Shown here piece by piece: positions 16,999 through 26,025 of a stretch of DNA of 54,666 bases. Source of the stretch: an uncultured Muribaculaceae bacterium. GTDB taxonomy: Bacteria > Bacteroidota > Bacteroidia > Bacteroidales > Muribaculaceae. The notes beneath the pieces were generated by a model. The model saw nothing but the letters and a program-made list of their open reading frames with translations, was not told where the DNA came from and ran no database searches. The DNA lies in the NCBI GenBank assembly GCA_902494515.1, contig CABUTS010000011.1, positions 1-54,666 of the forward strand, in the 5' to 3' direction. Made by a program: the position numbers and the translations under genes. Numbering within the stretch: position 1 is the stretch's first letter; each line of letters begins with the position of its first letter.

Positions 16999-17023
16999 AC
17001 ACACCGATTGACAACAGAATATA

Positions 17024-17073
17024 AGTTGAGGCTGCACCACTATGGAAAGTGATGCAGCCTCAACTATTTTTTC
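17024..17073 (+). terminator. Strong intrinsic terminator
   Basis: A perfect 13-bp stem, AGTTGAGGCTGCA (17024-17036) with TGCAGCCTCAACT (17053-17065), is followed by ATTTTTT. It terminates the WG-repeat remnant and faces the barrel gene on the other strand. Confidence 0.9.
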
Positions 17074-17094
17074 CTATGAATCTGATTGAATGGA

Positions 17095-17189
17095 ACTTAC
17101 TTGAAGAGCCTGGACTTACTTGAAGGACCTGGACTTACTTGAAGAACCGAGACTTACTTGAAGAATCTGAACTTACTTGAAGAAGTAGG
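17095..17189. repeat. 19-bp tandem repeat of the barrel gene's stop region, five copies
   Basis: Units beginning ACTTACTTGAAG start at 17095, 17114, 17133, 17152 and 17171, exactly 19 bp apart. The last unit holds the end of the barrel gene (codons for Phe-Lys-stop, TTCAAGTAA on the minus strand). Each earlier unit repeats CTTCAAGTAAGT, so TAA recurs every 19 bp in a new frame. Confidence 0.93.
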
Positions 17190-17793
17190 CGACACGGACG
17201 GACCAGAAGCGGTTGCGGGCCGACATGTCGGGGAGTTTCACAGCTTTGATGGTGTAGGTCATGCCCCAGGTATAGGAACCGCTGACCTGCCACTTTTTAT
17301 ATAGCTCGAAGCCGAGGCCGGCACGCAGGGCGATTGAACCGAAGGGATATTCCATCGCTTTGCAGGAGGAGTGGGCGATGTTGAAATCAAAGATGGGACC
17401 GCCGAACACAAAGGGAGCCACATAGTCCTCCAGACCGTTCATCCGGGTCCATTTGAACTTCAGGTTGAAGGGGATTTCGAGGGTGTGGAGGGTCAGGTTT
17501 TCATTGCCGTAGCCGTCGACAGCCCAGATGTGCTTCGAGCCGAGGTCGCATTTCGCTCCAAGCATGGAGTAGTATGCGCCGATTTCGATGCCGAATCCGA
17601 GGCCGGGGAACATCAGTTCGCCGTTGACACCCACCTGCGGACCTACGATGGTTTTGACCGGGAAGAGGTCCTGCTTGAATTTGAGGGTGGAGATGTTTGC
17701 GCCGGCGGAAGCACCGTAGCGCATTTCAGCCCGCGACTGAAGCGACGCCCCGAGGAGAGCCACGCAGACCAGTATGTATTTGAAAAACTTCAT
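17173..17793 (-). CDS. Outer-membrane beta-barrel protein
   Basis: This 206-residue protein starts from the ATG at 17793 (MKFFKYILVCVALLGASLQSRA, a clear signal peptide). The frame continues 34 codons upstream but that part is low-complexity. The mature part has alternating aromatic strands (GLGFGIEIGAYYSML, LHTLEIPFNLKFKW, RAGLGFELYKKWQVSGSY) and ends VRVAYFFK, with an aromatic near the C-terminus as in barrels inserted by BamA. It resembles PorT/OmpW-like small barrels of Bacteroidetes; the precise role is unknown. It follows hisS by 58 bp on the same strand, possibly in one transcript. Confidence 0.75.
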   Translation of the reverse strand: MKFFKYILVCVALLGASLQSRAEMRYGASAGANISTLKFKQDLFPVKTIVGPQVGVNGELMFPGLGFGIEIGAYYSMLGAKCDLGSKHIWAVDGYGNENLTLHTLEIPFNLKFKWTRMNGLEDYVAPFVFGGPIFDFNIAHSSCKAMEYPFGSIALRAGLGFELYKKWQVSGSYTWGMTYTIKAVKLPDMSARNRFWSVRVAYFFK

Positions 17794-17827
17794 TTCTATT
17801 GAGGTGGGATAATGGGATACAAAGGGT

Positions 17828-17875
17828 TCAGCGGCCGATGGCCTGAAGGAATCAGCGGCCGATGGCCTGAAGGAT
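17828..17875. repeat. 24-bp duplication of the hisS 3' end
   Basis: TCAGCGGCCGATGGCCTGAA plus three further bases is repeated at 17828 and 17852 with one difference in 24. The second copy encodes the hisS C-terminus (Ile-Leu-Gln-Ala-Ile-Gly-Arg-stop) and the first is a near-perfect extra copy after the stop. The high identity points to a recent event. Confidence 0.92.
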
Positions 17876-19219
17876 GGCTTCGGCGGTGGCGGCAACCTGC
17901 TGCTGGTCGCCGGTGGTCATGTTCTTGACGGTTACTTTGCCTTCGGCAAGCTCCGATTCGCCGATGATGGCCACGAAGGGGATGGCCGAGGCGTCGGCGT
18001 AGCCCATCTGCTTTTTCATCTTGGCGGTGTCGGGGTAAACCTCGGCGGCAACACCTTCGGCACGAAGGGCTTTGGCCAGACGGAGAGCCTCGGCGGCTTC
18101 CTTTTCGCCGAAGTTGGCAAAGAGCACCGTTGTGGCGGAAGCCTTGGCTTCGGCGGGGAACAGGTTAAGGGCAAGGAGCACGTCGTAGATGCGGTCGGCA
18201 CCGAAGGAGACACCGACGCCCGAGAGTCCGGGCATGCCGAACACTCCGGTCAGGTTGTCGTAGCGGCCGCCGCCCGAGATCGAACCGATCTGGGCATCCT
18301 TGGCCTTGACTTCGATGATAGTGCCGGTGTAATAGTTCAGGCCGCGGGCCAGCGACACGTCGAGGTCGAGTTCGGCGGTGAGGCCGAGGGCTTTCACGCC
18401 GTAGGCAACGGTCTGCAACTCCCTGACGCCGAGCGAACCGACTTCCGAGGGAGCCAGCAGCTGCTCGAGCTGCCCGAGGCGCTCCTCCATCGTTCCGGAG
18501 ATGGCGAGGATAGGCTGCAGTTTGTCGACAGCCTCCTGTGTCAGGCCGCGCTCCACGAGCTCGGCGTTGACATTTTCCAGACCGATTTTGTCGAGTTTGT
18601 CGATAGCGGTGGTGATATCGATGATTTTGTCGGGGAAACCGATGAGCTCGGCGATTCCAGCAAGCACCTTGCGGTTGTTGAGCTTCAGAATCACGCGGAT
18701 CTGCAGGCGGCGGAACACCTCGTCGACCATCTGCAGCAGTTCAATCTCGTTGATGAGTGAGTCGGAACCTACGACGTCGGCGTCGCACTGATAGAACTCG
18801 CGGTAGCGCCCCTTCTGCGGACGGTCGGCGCGCCATACGGGCTGAATCTGATAGCGCTTGAAGGGCATCTGCAGCTCGTTGCGGTGCTGGACTACGTAGC
18901 GGGCGAATGGCACGGTGAGGTCATAGCGCAACCCCTTCTCACACAGTGCGTTGGTCAGGCGTCCGTAGTGTTCGCCGTCGAGCAGCGCGGGGTCCACGCC
19001 CTTGAGATATTCTCCGGAGTTGAGGATTTTGAAGAGGAGCTTGTCACCCTCCTCGCCATATTTACCCATGAGGGTGGAGAGGTTTTCCATCGCGGGGGTC
19101 TCCACGGGGTTATAGCCGTAGAGACGGAATACGGTGCGGATGGTGTCGAAAATGTAGTTTCTGCGGGCCATTTCCACGGGGGAAAAGTCGCGCGTGCCTT
19201 TTGGAATCGAGGGCTTCAT
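17852..19219 (-). CDS. hisS: Histidyl-tRNA synthetase
   Basis: This 455-residue class II synthetase attaches histidine to tRNA-His. Motif 2 is seen as QPVWRADRPQKGRYREFYQ. The histidine-specific loop is LARGLNYYTGTIIEV. Motif 3 is GVSFGADRIYDVL, and GGGRYDNL precedes it. The C-terminal anticodon-binding domain runs from about 360 (ATTVLFANFGEKEAAEAL). It starts 30 bp after the typA stop and is probably cotranscribed with typA. Confidence 0.97.
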   Translation of the reverse strand: MKPSIPKGTRDFSPVEMARRNYIFDTIRTVFRLYGYNPVETPAMENLSTLMGKYGEEGDKLLFKILNSGEYLKGVDPALLDGEHYGRLTNALCEKGLRYDLTVPFARYVVQHRNELQMPFKRYQIQPVWRADRPQKGRYREFYQCDADVVGSDSLINEIELLQMVDEVFRRLQIRVILKLNNRKVLAGIAELIGFPDKIIDITTAIDKLDKIGLENVNAELVERGLTQEAVDKLQPILAISGTMEERLGQLEQLLAPSEVGSLGVRELQTVAYGVKALGLTAELDLDVSLARGLNYYTGTIIEVKAKDAQIGSISGGGRYDNLTGVFGMPGLSGVGVSFGADRIYDVLLALNLFPAEAKASATTVLFANFGEKEAAEALRLAKALRAEGVAAEVYPDTAKMKKQMGYADASAIPFVAIIGESELAEGKVTVKNMTTGDQQQVAATAEAILQAIGR

Positions 19220-19249
19220 CGGGGTTGAATATGGTGATTTCTGAAGGGA

Positions 19250-21046
<1,797 letters not shown>

Positions 21047-21071
21047 ACAGTGTCAATTCTTTTACAGACTG

Positions 21072-21105
21072 CAAAGTTACGAAAAAATTCCCGTAACCGA
21101 GCAAT
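21072..21105 (-). promoter_or_regulatory. Promoter of typA
   Basis: On the minus strand TAACTTTG (21072-21079) matches TAnnTTTG. ATTG (21102-21105) lies 22 bp upstream as a -33 element. The expected start near 21066 gives a leader of about 20 bases. Confidence 0.6.
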
Positions 21106-21215
21106 TATCGCACCAAAAAATGCTCATTTCCCCGCACAGCCAAGGCCTCAGACTATCCTCTACTATGCGAATCTATATTTTGGAATGATACCCCGAAGGA
21201 ATTTACACTCCTCTT

Positions 21216-21247
21216 TTTGTATGTCTCAACAATTTTTTATAACTTTG
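21216..21247 (+). promoter_or_regulatory. Promoter of the AbiEii-type cassette
   Basis: TTTG (21216-21219) and TAACTTTG (21240-21247) are separated by 20 bp, an ideal Bacteroidetes promoter. The expected transcript start near 21253 supports translation from the ATG at 21269. Confidence 0.75.
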
Positions 21248-21268
21248 TCATATTCAAATGTTATCGTA

Positions 21269-21622
21269 ATGACAGCCAGACAACAGAATATGGTCAACGT
21301 TAAACGCAACCTTTTTGAAATGCTCAAGAAGGAAAACGCGTTCTGGTCTTACGATACGAAAGATTTACACCTGGAATCCCTATCAGATGACCAACTGATT
21401 GCTCTAACTTTAAGGCATCTTGATATTCCGGAAATCGACGCACTTTTTTCGATATTCTCGTTCCGTAAAATCAAGGATGCATGGCGGAAACTTCTCGTAC
21501 CCGAAGGAGAATACCTATACACTCTCAACCGGTTCTTTGCATGGTACTATTTCAAAGCCAAGCGACCGGATGCCTACCTTAAATCCCTGATTACCAGACA
21601 TACCAACCAACTCTTTTCATGA
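21269..21622 (+). CDS. Small partner protein of an AbiEii-type nucleotidyltransferase
   Basis: This 117-residue protein starts at ATG 21269 (MTARQQNMVNVKRNLFEML); ATG 21290 is an alternative. Its core (NAFWSYDTKDLHLESLSDDQ, then HLDIPEIDALFSIFSFRKIK, then LNRFFAWYYF) resembles small Bacteroidetes proteins of the DUF6922 type often found before AbiEii-like genes; I am only moderately sure of that family name. Its stop overlaps the next gene's start by 4 bp (ATGA), so the two are translationally coupled. By position it may be the antitoxin or a regulator. Both genes are more AT-rich than their neighbours, which suggests horizontal transfer. Confidence 0.65.
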   Translation: MTARQQNMVNVKRNLFEMLKKENAFWSYDTKDLHLESLSDDQLIALTLRHLDIPEIDALFSIFSFRKIKDAWRKLLVPEGEYLYTLNRFFAWYYFKAKRPDAYLKSLITRHTNQLFS

Positions 21623-22266
21623 ACGGATTAGCTCCCAATGCCGAAAAACTGATAGATGCAGTTGCCCGGTTGAATTGCATCAAACCATACGTTCTTGTTG
21701 GCGGCACTGCTTTATCAATTCAAATCGGGTCACGCCTGAGCGAGGATCTGGATTTCATGTCATGGCGCAGCAAGAGAAACGAGAAAAGAGAGGTCGACTG
21801 GCCTGAAATAAAAAGGGAATTAGCAACGATTGGAACTATTGACTCATTCGATTTGCTTGACATTGACCATGTGGAATTTGTGGTCAGTGGCGTCAAGATT
21901 TCTTTCTATGCCAACCCCAATTATTCTCCGCTTAAAGAAGTAATTGTATTGCAAGACAATCTCAGGCTTGCGGACAAGACCTCAATCGGAGCCATGAAGA
22001 TGGAAGTTATGATGCGTCGCAGCAAATTTCGCGATTATTATGACATATACTCTTTGCTGGAAAATGGAGAAAATCTTCAGGAAATGATGTCTCTCGCATT
22101 GTCTTATTCAGGACATCGTCTGAAATCCAAGAACTTGATTGCGATGCTGACCCGTTCTGAGCGATTTATCCCCGACAGTAATTTTTCCGCGCTCTCTCCT
22201 AAATACAATATCACTCCACTTGATATCGAGCGACGTATAATTGCAGCCCTGAGCGCTGAACGATAG
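21619..22266 (+). CDS. AbiEii/AbiGii-type nucleotidyltransferase (putative toxin)
   Basis: This is a 215-residue protein with the nucleotidyltransferase signature LVGGTALSIQIGSRLSEDLD (GG-T-A-L ... R-x-S-x-D-x-D). In the AbiE family this enzyme is the toxin of a type IV toxin-antitoxin/phage-defence system and transfers nucleotides to tRNA or another acceptor. The C-terminal part (MKMEVMMRRSKFRDYYDIYS) is also typical of the family. It overlaps the upstream small gene by 4 bp. A classic AbiEi antitoxin (winged helix) is not visible, so any neutralisation would come from the small partner. A housekeeping role cannot be excluded. Confidence 0.85.
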   Translation: MNGLAPNAEKLIDAVARLNCIKPYVLVGGTALSIQIGSRLSEDLDFMSWRSKRNEKREVDWPEIKRELATIGTIDSFDLLDIDHVEFVVSGVKISFYANPNYSPLKEVIVLQDNLRLADKTSIGAMKMEVMMRRSKFRDYYDIYSLLENGENLQEMMSLALSYSGHRLKSKNLIAMLTRSERFIPDSNFSALSPKYNITPLDIERRIIAALSAER

Positions 22267-22344
22267 AGGATTAAAGGGAGCAGCAGAGGGAGTAAGGCTG
22301 TTTAAAATCAGCAAGAAATCAAGCCGACGGCAGTAACATCGTCG

Positions 22345-22935
22345 TTAGTCGGCGGTGACGCCGTCGAGGGCAAGGAGGCGGGAGGAGAGGGAGGAGAAGT
22401 CGTCGGCACGCATGCTCAGGGTCATCGAGCAGGTGTTGTCGAACTGCTGGTCAAGGACTTGTATTTCAGAGCCTTTCACGATTTTCATCACGTCGTTCAT
22501 AGCCAGATAGGGGAAGTGAATCCGCAACATCTCGCGGCGGTGACATTCAATGATTTCCCCGGCTTCGATGGCCAAGCGCGCAGCTTCGCGATAGGCGGCG
22601 ATGAGGCCGGGTGTCCCCAGTTTGATTCCCCCGAAATAGCGCACCACTACAATAATTATATTGGTGAGACTGAAAGAATTGATCTGCCCGAGAATCGGCT
22701 TGCCGGCGGTGCCGGAGGGTTCGCCGTTGTCGTTGGCCAGGAAGTCGGAGCGGTCGGCACCGAGCATGAAGGCGTAGCAGACATGACGGGCATCGAAATA
22801 TTCCTTAGAGATGCGGCGCACCTCCTCGCGGGCCTGCTCGCGGGTTTCGACCGGGATGGCGTAGCTGAGGAAACGGCTTCGCTTTTCAGTAAACACCGCC
22901 TCCGACGGCGCTTTCAGGGTGTAGAAGGTGTCCAT
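22345..22935 (-). CDS. YigZ/IMPACT family protein
   Basis: This 196-residue UPF0029 protein has the family core DNGEPSGTAGKPIL and VVVRYFGGIKLGTPGLI. The conserved N-terminus includes KRSRFLSYAIPV. A C-terminal DUF1949-like domain follows (about 125-196). YigZ/IMPACT proteins are thought to interact with the translation machinery, but the bacterial function is unsettled. The gene is 39 bp downstream of the MptE-like gene on the same strand. Confidence 0.93.
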   Translation of the reverse strand: MDTFYTLKAPSEAVFTEKRSRFLSYAIPVETREQAREEVRRISKEYFDARHVCYAFMLGADRSDFLANDNGEPSGTAGKPILGQINSFSLTNIIIVVVRYFGGIKLGTPGLIAAYREAARLAIEAGEIIECHRREMLRIHFPYLAMNDVMKIVKGSEIQVLDQQFDNTCSMTLSMRADDFSSLSSRLLALDGVTAD

Positions 22936-22974
22936 TGTTCCGGGAGTTTTGTTTTAGTGTTAAGCACTTATGAT

Positions 22975-23910
22975 TCAGGCGTTTTTCGGGAGCTTTGCGC
23001 GCTTGAAGGCGTCAATCATCGAATCAGGAGTGGCGTTGAGGATTTCCGTTCCGGCGATTCCGGCATACCACCGGATTTTGTGATATGAACGGAACGCAAT
23101 CATCATGCTTTCAATCACTTCGTGAAGCGGATGCTGCACATAGACCTGCTGGATTCGCTGCACCTCCTTGTCATCCTCCTTGTAGAAATGCGGCTGAACG
23201 GAAACCACATGGTTTTCGTCATCGACACGTAGAGTCTGGAGCCAGGAATGGTCGGCGCCGAGGATATATATCTGTTTGTAACCCAACCAGATACCAATCA
23301 TCAACGAAGGGATCAGCACGTTTCGCGGGCGGGGCATTCCCCACTGCGCCCTGAACGCCAGTTTCTCGAACCAGAGGTACCCTTCGACGGCGGTGAAGCT
23401 GAAACGACCGATTTTAAGGTTGGGGTTGTTGAACATCCGGGTCTTTTTGCCGCACTTGGAAGGGATAAAAAGGGTCATCGGAAAGTCGATGGTGTTCAGA
23501 TTATCGATCAGCTTGCGGACATTGGGGTCCGTGTCGGCCTTGTCGAAGAAATGAGGATCGGCGAGGACATAGTATTTCGGGCGTAACTCCCTGAACTGCG
23601 GGGTATTTGCGAAGAAGTTCACAGCCAGGGTGTCGGCGTCGCGAAGCCAGTCGGAATCCTCATCGAGATTCTTTTTCAGCGACGGTCCGTTGCCCAGGAC
23701 CACCATCGGACGGGGCTCGCCGTTGCTCCCGCCGTTAGCTTCGCGGGAGTTTCCGCCATCCGCCTCGCGGGAGTTTCCGCCATCGGTTTCTGATTTGGCG
23801 CGGCGCACCTTCCCCGCCGGAATTCCCATGAGAATCCGGGCGCAACTTGCTGCCGTCGAGGAGGTTTTATTCAGGAATCCGGCGAACTTTTCAATTATCG
23901 AATCAGCCAT
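22975..23910 (-). CDS. MptE-like (DUF115) protein
   Basis: This 311-residue soluble protein contains VVLGNGPSLKKNLDE at about 70-84, the glycine-rich nucleotide- or sugar-nucleotide-binding motif of the DUF115/6-hydroxymethylpterin diphosphokinase MptE-like family. Further conserved-looking parts are YVLADPHFF and IYILGADHSWL. Members occur in flagellin and capsule glycosylation loci and in pterin synthesis; which applies here is unclear. Residues about 42-66 hold an in-frame 8-residue repeat (DGGNSREA twice, then a variant), encoded by a 24-bp DNA repeat. This forms a flexible linker between the N-terminal helix and the core. Confidence 0.7.
   Translation of the reverse strand: MADSIIEKFAGFLNKTSSTAASCARILMGIPAGKVRRAKSETDGGNSREADGGNSREANGGSNGEPRPMVVLGNGPSLKKNLDEDSDWLRDADTLAVNFFANTPQFRELRPKYYVLADPHFFDKADTDPNVRKLIDNLNTIDFPMTLFIPSKCGKKTRMFNNPNLKIGRFSFTAVEGYLWFEKLAFRAQWGMPRPRNVLIPSLMIGIWLGYKQIYILGADHSWLQTLRVDDENHVVSVQPHFYKEDDKEVQRIQQVYVQHPLHEVIESMMIAFRSYHKIRWYAGIAGTEILNATPDSMIDAFKRAKLPKNA
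23731..23784. repeat. 24-bp in-frame tandem repeat inside the MptE-like gene
   Basis: Two 24-bp units (23731-23754 and 23755-23778) share TCGCGGGAGTTTCC, and a partial third unit follows. Because 24 is a multiple of three, copy-number change would lengthen or shorten a linker by eight residues without a frameshift. Confidence 0.85.
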
Positions 23911-23966
23911 AGAAATTAACTTCGGAGCTTATTTTTCTGCAAACTTAGTGATTTTAGCCGGAATAA

Positions 23967-23997
23967 TTGAGTTTTTCATTAAAAAATCGTAAATTTG
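23967..23997 (+). promoter_or_regulatory. Promoter of the glsA-glsB operon
   Basis: TTG (23967-23969) and TAAATTTG (23990-23997) are 20 bp apart. The expected start near 24003 gives a leader of about 17 bases before the glsA ATG. On the minus strand TAAGTTTG (23940-23947) may be the -7 box of the divergent MptE-like gene. Confidence 0.7.
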
Positions 23998-24019
23998 CCC
24001 TGCTATTTCAAAAGCGCAT

Positions 24020-25048
24020 ATGTCTCAGCCCAAGGAAAAAGCGAAAAACGACACCGGAAATGTCGCGGAAAACGCTCCGGCAAACGCCGGGGCAATCCGA
24101 ATCGACCTTGAAGAGGTGCTGGCGCAGCGGTTGCCGAAGTTCCGGAAATTCATTCCCGGATGGCTTATCCGCTGGGCCTGCCGCACTATCCGGCAGGACG
24201 GCCTCAACCGCATTGCTGCCGAAAGCGCCGGGCTGCGGGGAGCGGAGTTCTGCCGCGGTGTCCTCAAGTCGCTGAAAATCAATTTCGAAGCCGAGAACAC
24301 CGACCTGCTTCCTCCCCCCGAGAACCGCCGTGTGCTGTATGTATCGAACCATCCACTCGGAGGCCTCGACGGCATGGCGCTGATTCAGTTCATCCAGCAG
24401 CGCCACGGCGGCAAGGTGTTTTTCGTGGTCAACGACCTGCTGATGGCCGTGAAGCCCCTCGAGGATGTTTTCCTGCCGATCAACAAGGCCGGGAAGCAGC
24501 ACCGCGAGGCCGCCGAAGCCATTCAGGAGGCTTTCGCCGGCAACGACCCGATCATCATGTTCCCCGCCGGACTGGTTTCGCGCCTCCAGAAGGTCGACCG
24601 CAACGAAGCAGGTCCGCTGCTGAACGTGGCCCTGAGCAACATTGCCCCTGAAAGCGGAAAGCAGCAGGGTGACGGCTGCAAAAAGGAGCGTAAGGTCGAG
24701 GTAATCGCCGATCTGAAGTGGCAGAAAATGTTTGTAAACAAGGCATATCAGAGCCGCCGCGACGTCATTCCGTTGTTTTTTAGCGGTCATAACTCGCTGC
24801 ATTTTTATAAGATGGCCCGGAGGCGTCAGCGCCTGGGGCTGAAGTTCAACTACGAACAGATTTACCTCCCGGGGGAGCTTTTCAACCTCACCGGCGCCAC
24901 GCTGAGGGCCCATTTCGGTTCCCCTGTGGCCTGGCAGAAGCTGACTCCGGGAAAAGGGGCGGAAGCCTGCGCCGCCCGCATGCGCGAGCTGGTCTACAGT
25001 CTGGCTCCGGCGCCTTCCGAAGGCGTTCCGCCTGCCGGCTCTGTGTAA
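24020..25048 (+). CDS. glsA: Glycine-lipid O-acyltransferase (PlsC-like)
   Basis: This 342-residue membrane-associated acyltransferase has the PlsC/LPAAT active site in a variant form: VSNHPLGGLDG (equivalent to HX4D) at about 108-118. VFLPINKAG and IIMFPAGLVSR, the substrate-binding block III region, follow. In Bacteroides, GlsB first links a 3-hydroxy fatty acid to glycine and GlsA then adds a second acyl chain, giving glycine lipids. The gene stands 29 bp before a GNAT-type acyltransferase of the GlsB type, so I assign it as GlsA. The order and pairing support the assignment; direct activity is inference. Confidence 0.82.
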   Translation: MSQPKEKAKNDTGNVAENAPANAGAIRIDLEEVLAQRLPKFRKFIPGWLIRWACRTIRQDGLNRIAAESAGLRGAEFCRGVLKSLKINFEAENTDLLPPPENRRVLYVSNHPLGGLDGMALIQFIQQRHGGKVFFVVNDLLMAVKPLEDVFLPINKAGKQHREAAEAIQEAFAGNDPIIMFPAGLVSRLQKVDRNEAGPLLNVALSNIAPESGKQQGDGCKKERKVEVIADLKWQKMFVNKAYQSRRDVIPLFFSGHNSLHFYKMARRRQRLGLKFNYEQIYLPGELFNLTGATLRAHFGSPVAWQKLTPGKGAEACAARMRELVYSLAPAPSEGVPPAGSV

Positions 25049-25077
25049 ATCACTATCAATTTAAGAATCAAGGACTT

Positions 25078-26025
25078 ATGGCCGAAAAGATAATTGATCC
25101 CGTTTCACCCGATTTGATTGAGAAGGAACTGACCCGCGACAGGTTGCTCCGCACAACCAACAAGTGCGGCAACGAAATCTACGTGGTCGACGCCTTCAAT
25201 GCGCCCAACACCATGCGCGAAATCGGCCGCCTCCGCGAAATCGCCTTCCGTGCATCGGGCGGAGGCACCGGAAAGGACTGCGACATAGACAGTTACGACA
25301 CGATGTACCCCCCCTGCCGACAGCTTATCCTCTGGTCGCCCGAAGACCGCGAAATCATCGGCGGATACCGTTTTATCCTCGGAAAAGACATCAAAATCGT
25401 GGATGGGCAGCCCAGGATCGCCACCTCCCATATGTTCAGTTTTTCCAACCGGTTCATCGAGGAGTTCCTGCCGCAAACCATCGAGCTCGGTCGTTCGTTC
25501 GTCAGGCTTGAATTCCAGTCGACCCGTGCCGATGTCAAGGCGATTTTTGCCCTGGACAATCTCTGGGACGGATTGGGAGCACTGACTGTGGTGCATCCCG
25601 AGATTCGCTATCTGTTCGGGAAGTTCACAATGTATCCCAGCTACGACCGCGAGTGCCGCGACATGCTGCTCTATTTCCTGAACCTGCATTTCCCTGATAC
25701 TGACGGACTTGCGCGTCCCTACTACCCGATAGCCCGCGGCGACGGCGGAGGCAAATTCGCCGAAATGTTCCCCGGCAAGGATTTCCGCGAAGATTATAGG
25801 GTGCTGAACCATGCCATCCGCGAGCACGGCATCAACATCCCGCCGCTGGTGAACGCCTACATGGGCCTGAGTCCGACGCTCCGCATCTTCGGCACCGCCA
25901 TCAACGACGAATTCGGCGACGTCGAAGAAACCGGCATATTCCTCACACTCTCAGACGTTTACGACGAGAAAAAAGAACGTCATATCAACTCTTTCCACCC
26001 CACCGAAGATGCGCCCAAATTCTAA
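25078..26025 (+). CDS. glsB: Glycine N-acyltransferase GlsB (OlsB-like GNAT)
   Basis: This is a 315-residue protein of the acyl-ACP-dependent GNAT group (hemolysin/OlsB type). The N-terminal half has IGRLREIAFRASGGGTGK, YPPCRQLILWSPEDREIIGG and IELGRSFVRLEF, all characteristic of the fold. The length agrees with Bacteroides GlsB, which makes N-acyl glycine (commendamide) as the precursor of glycine lipids. The gene follows glsA and its end overlaps the start of the Wzi-like gene by 17 bp, so all three are probably expressed together. Confidence 0.82.
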   Translation: MAEKIIDPVSPDLIEKELTRDRLLRTTNKCGNEIYVVDAFNAPNTMREIGRLREIAFRASGGGTGKDCDIDSYDTMYPPCRQLILWSPEDREIIGGYRFILGKDIKIVDGQPRIATSHMFSFSNRFIEEFLPQTIELGRSFVRLEFQSTRADVKAIFALDNLWDGLGALTVVHPEIRYLFGKFTMYPSYDRECRDMLLYFLNLHFPDTDGLARPYYPIARGDGGGKFAEMFPGKDFREDYRVLNHAIREHGINIPPLVNAYMGLSPTLRIFGTAINDEFGDVEETGIFLTLSDVYDEKKERHINSFHPTEDAPKF

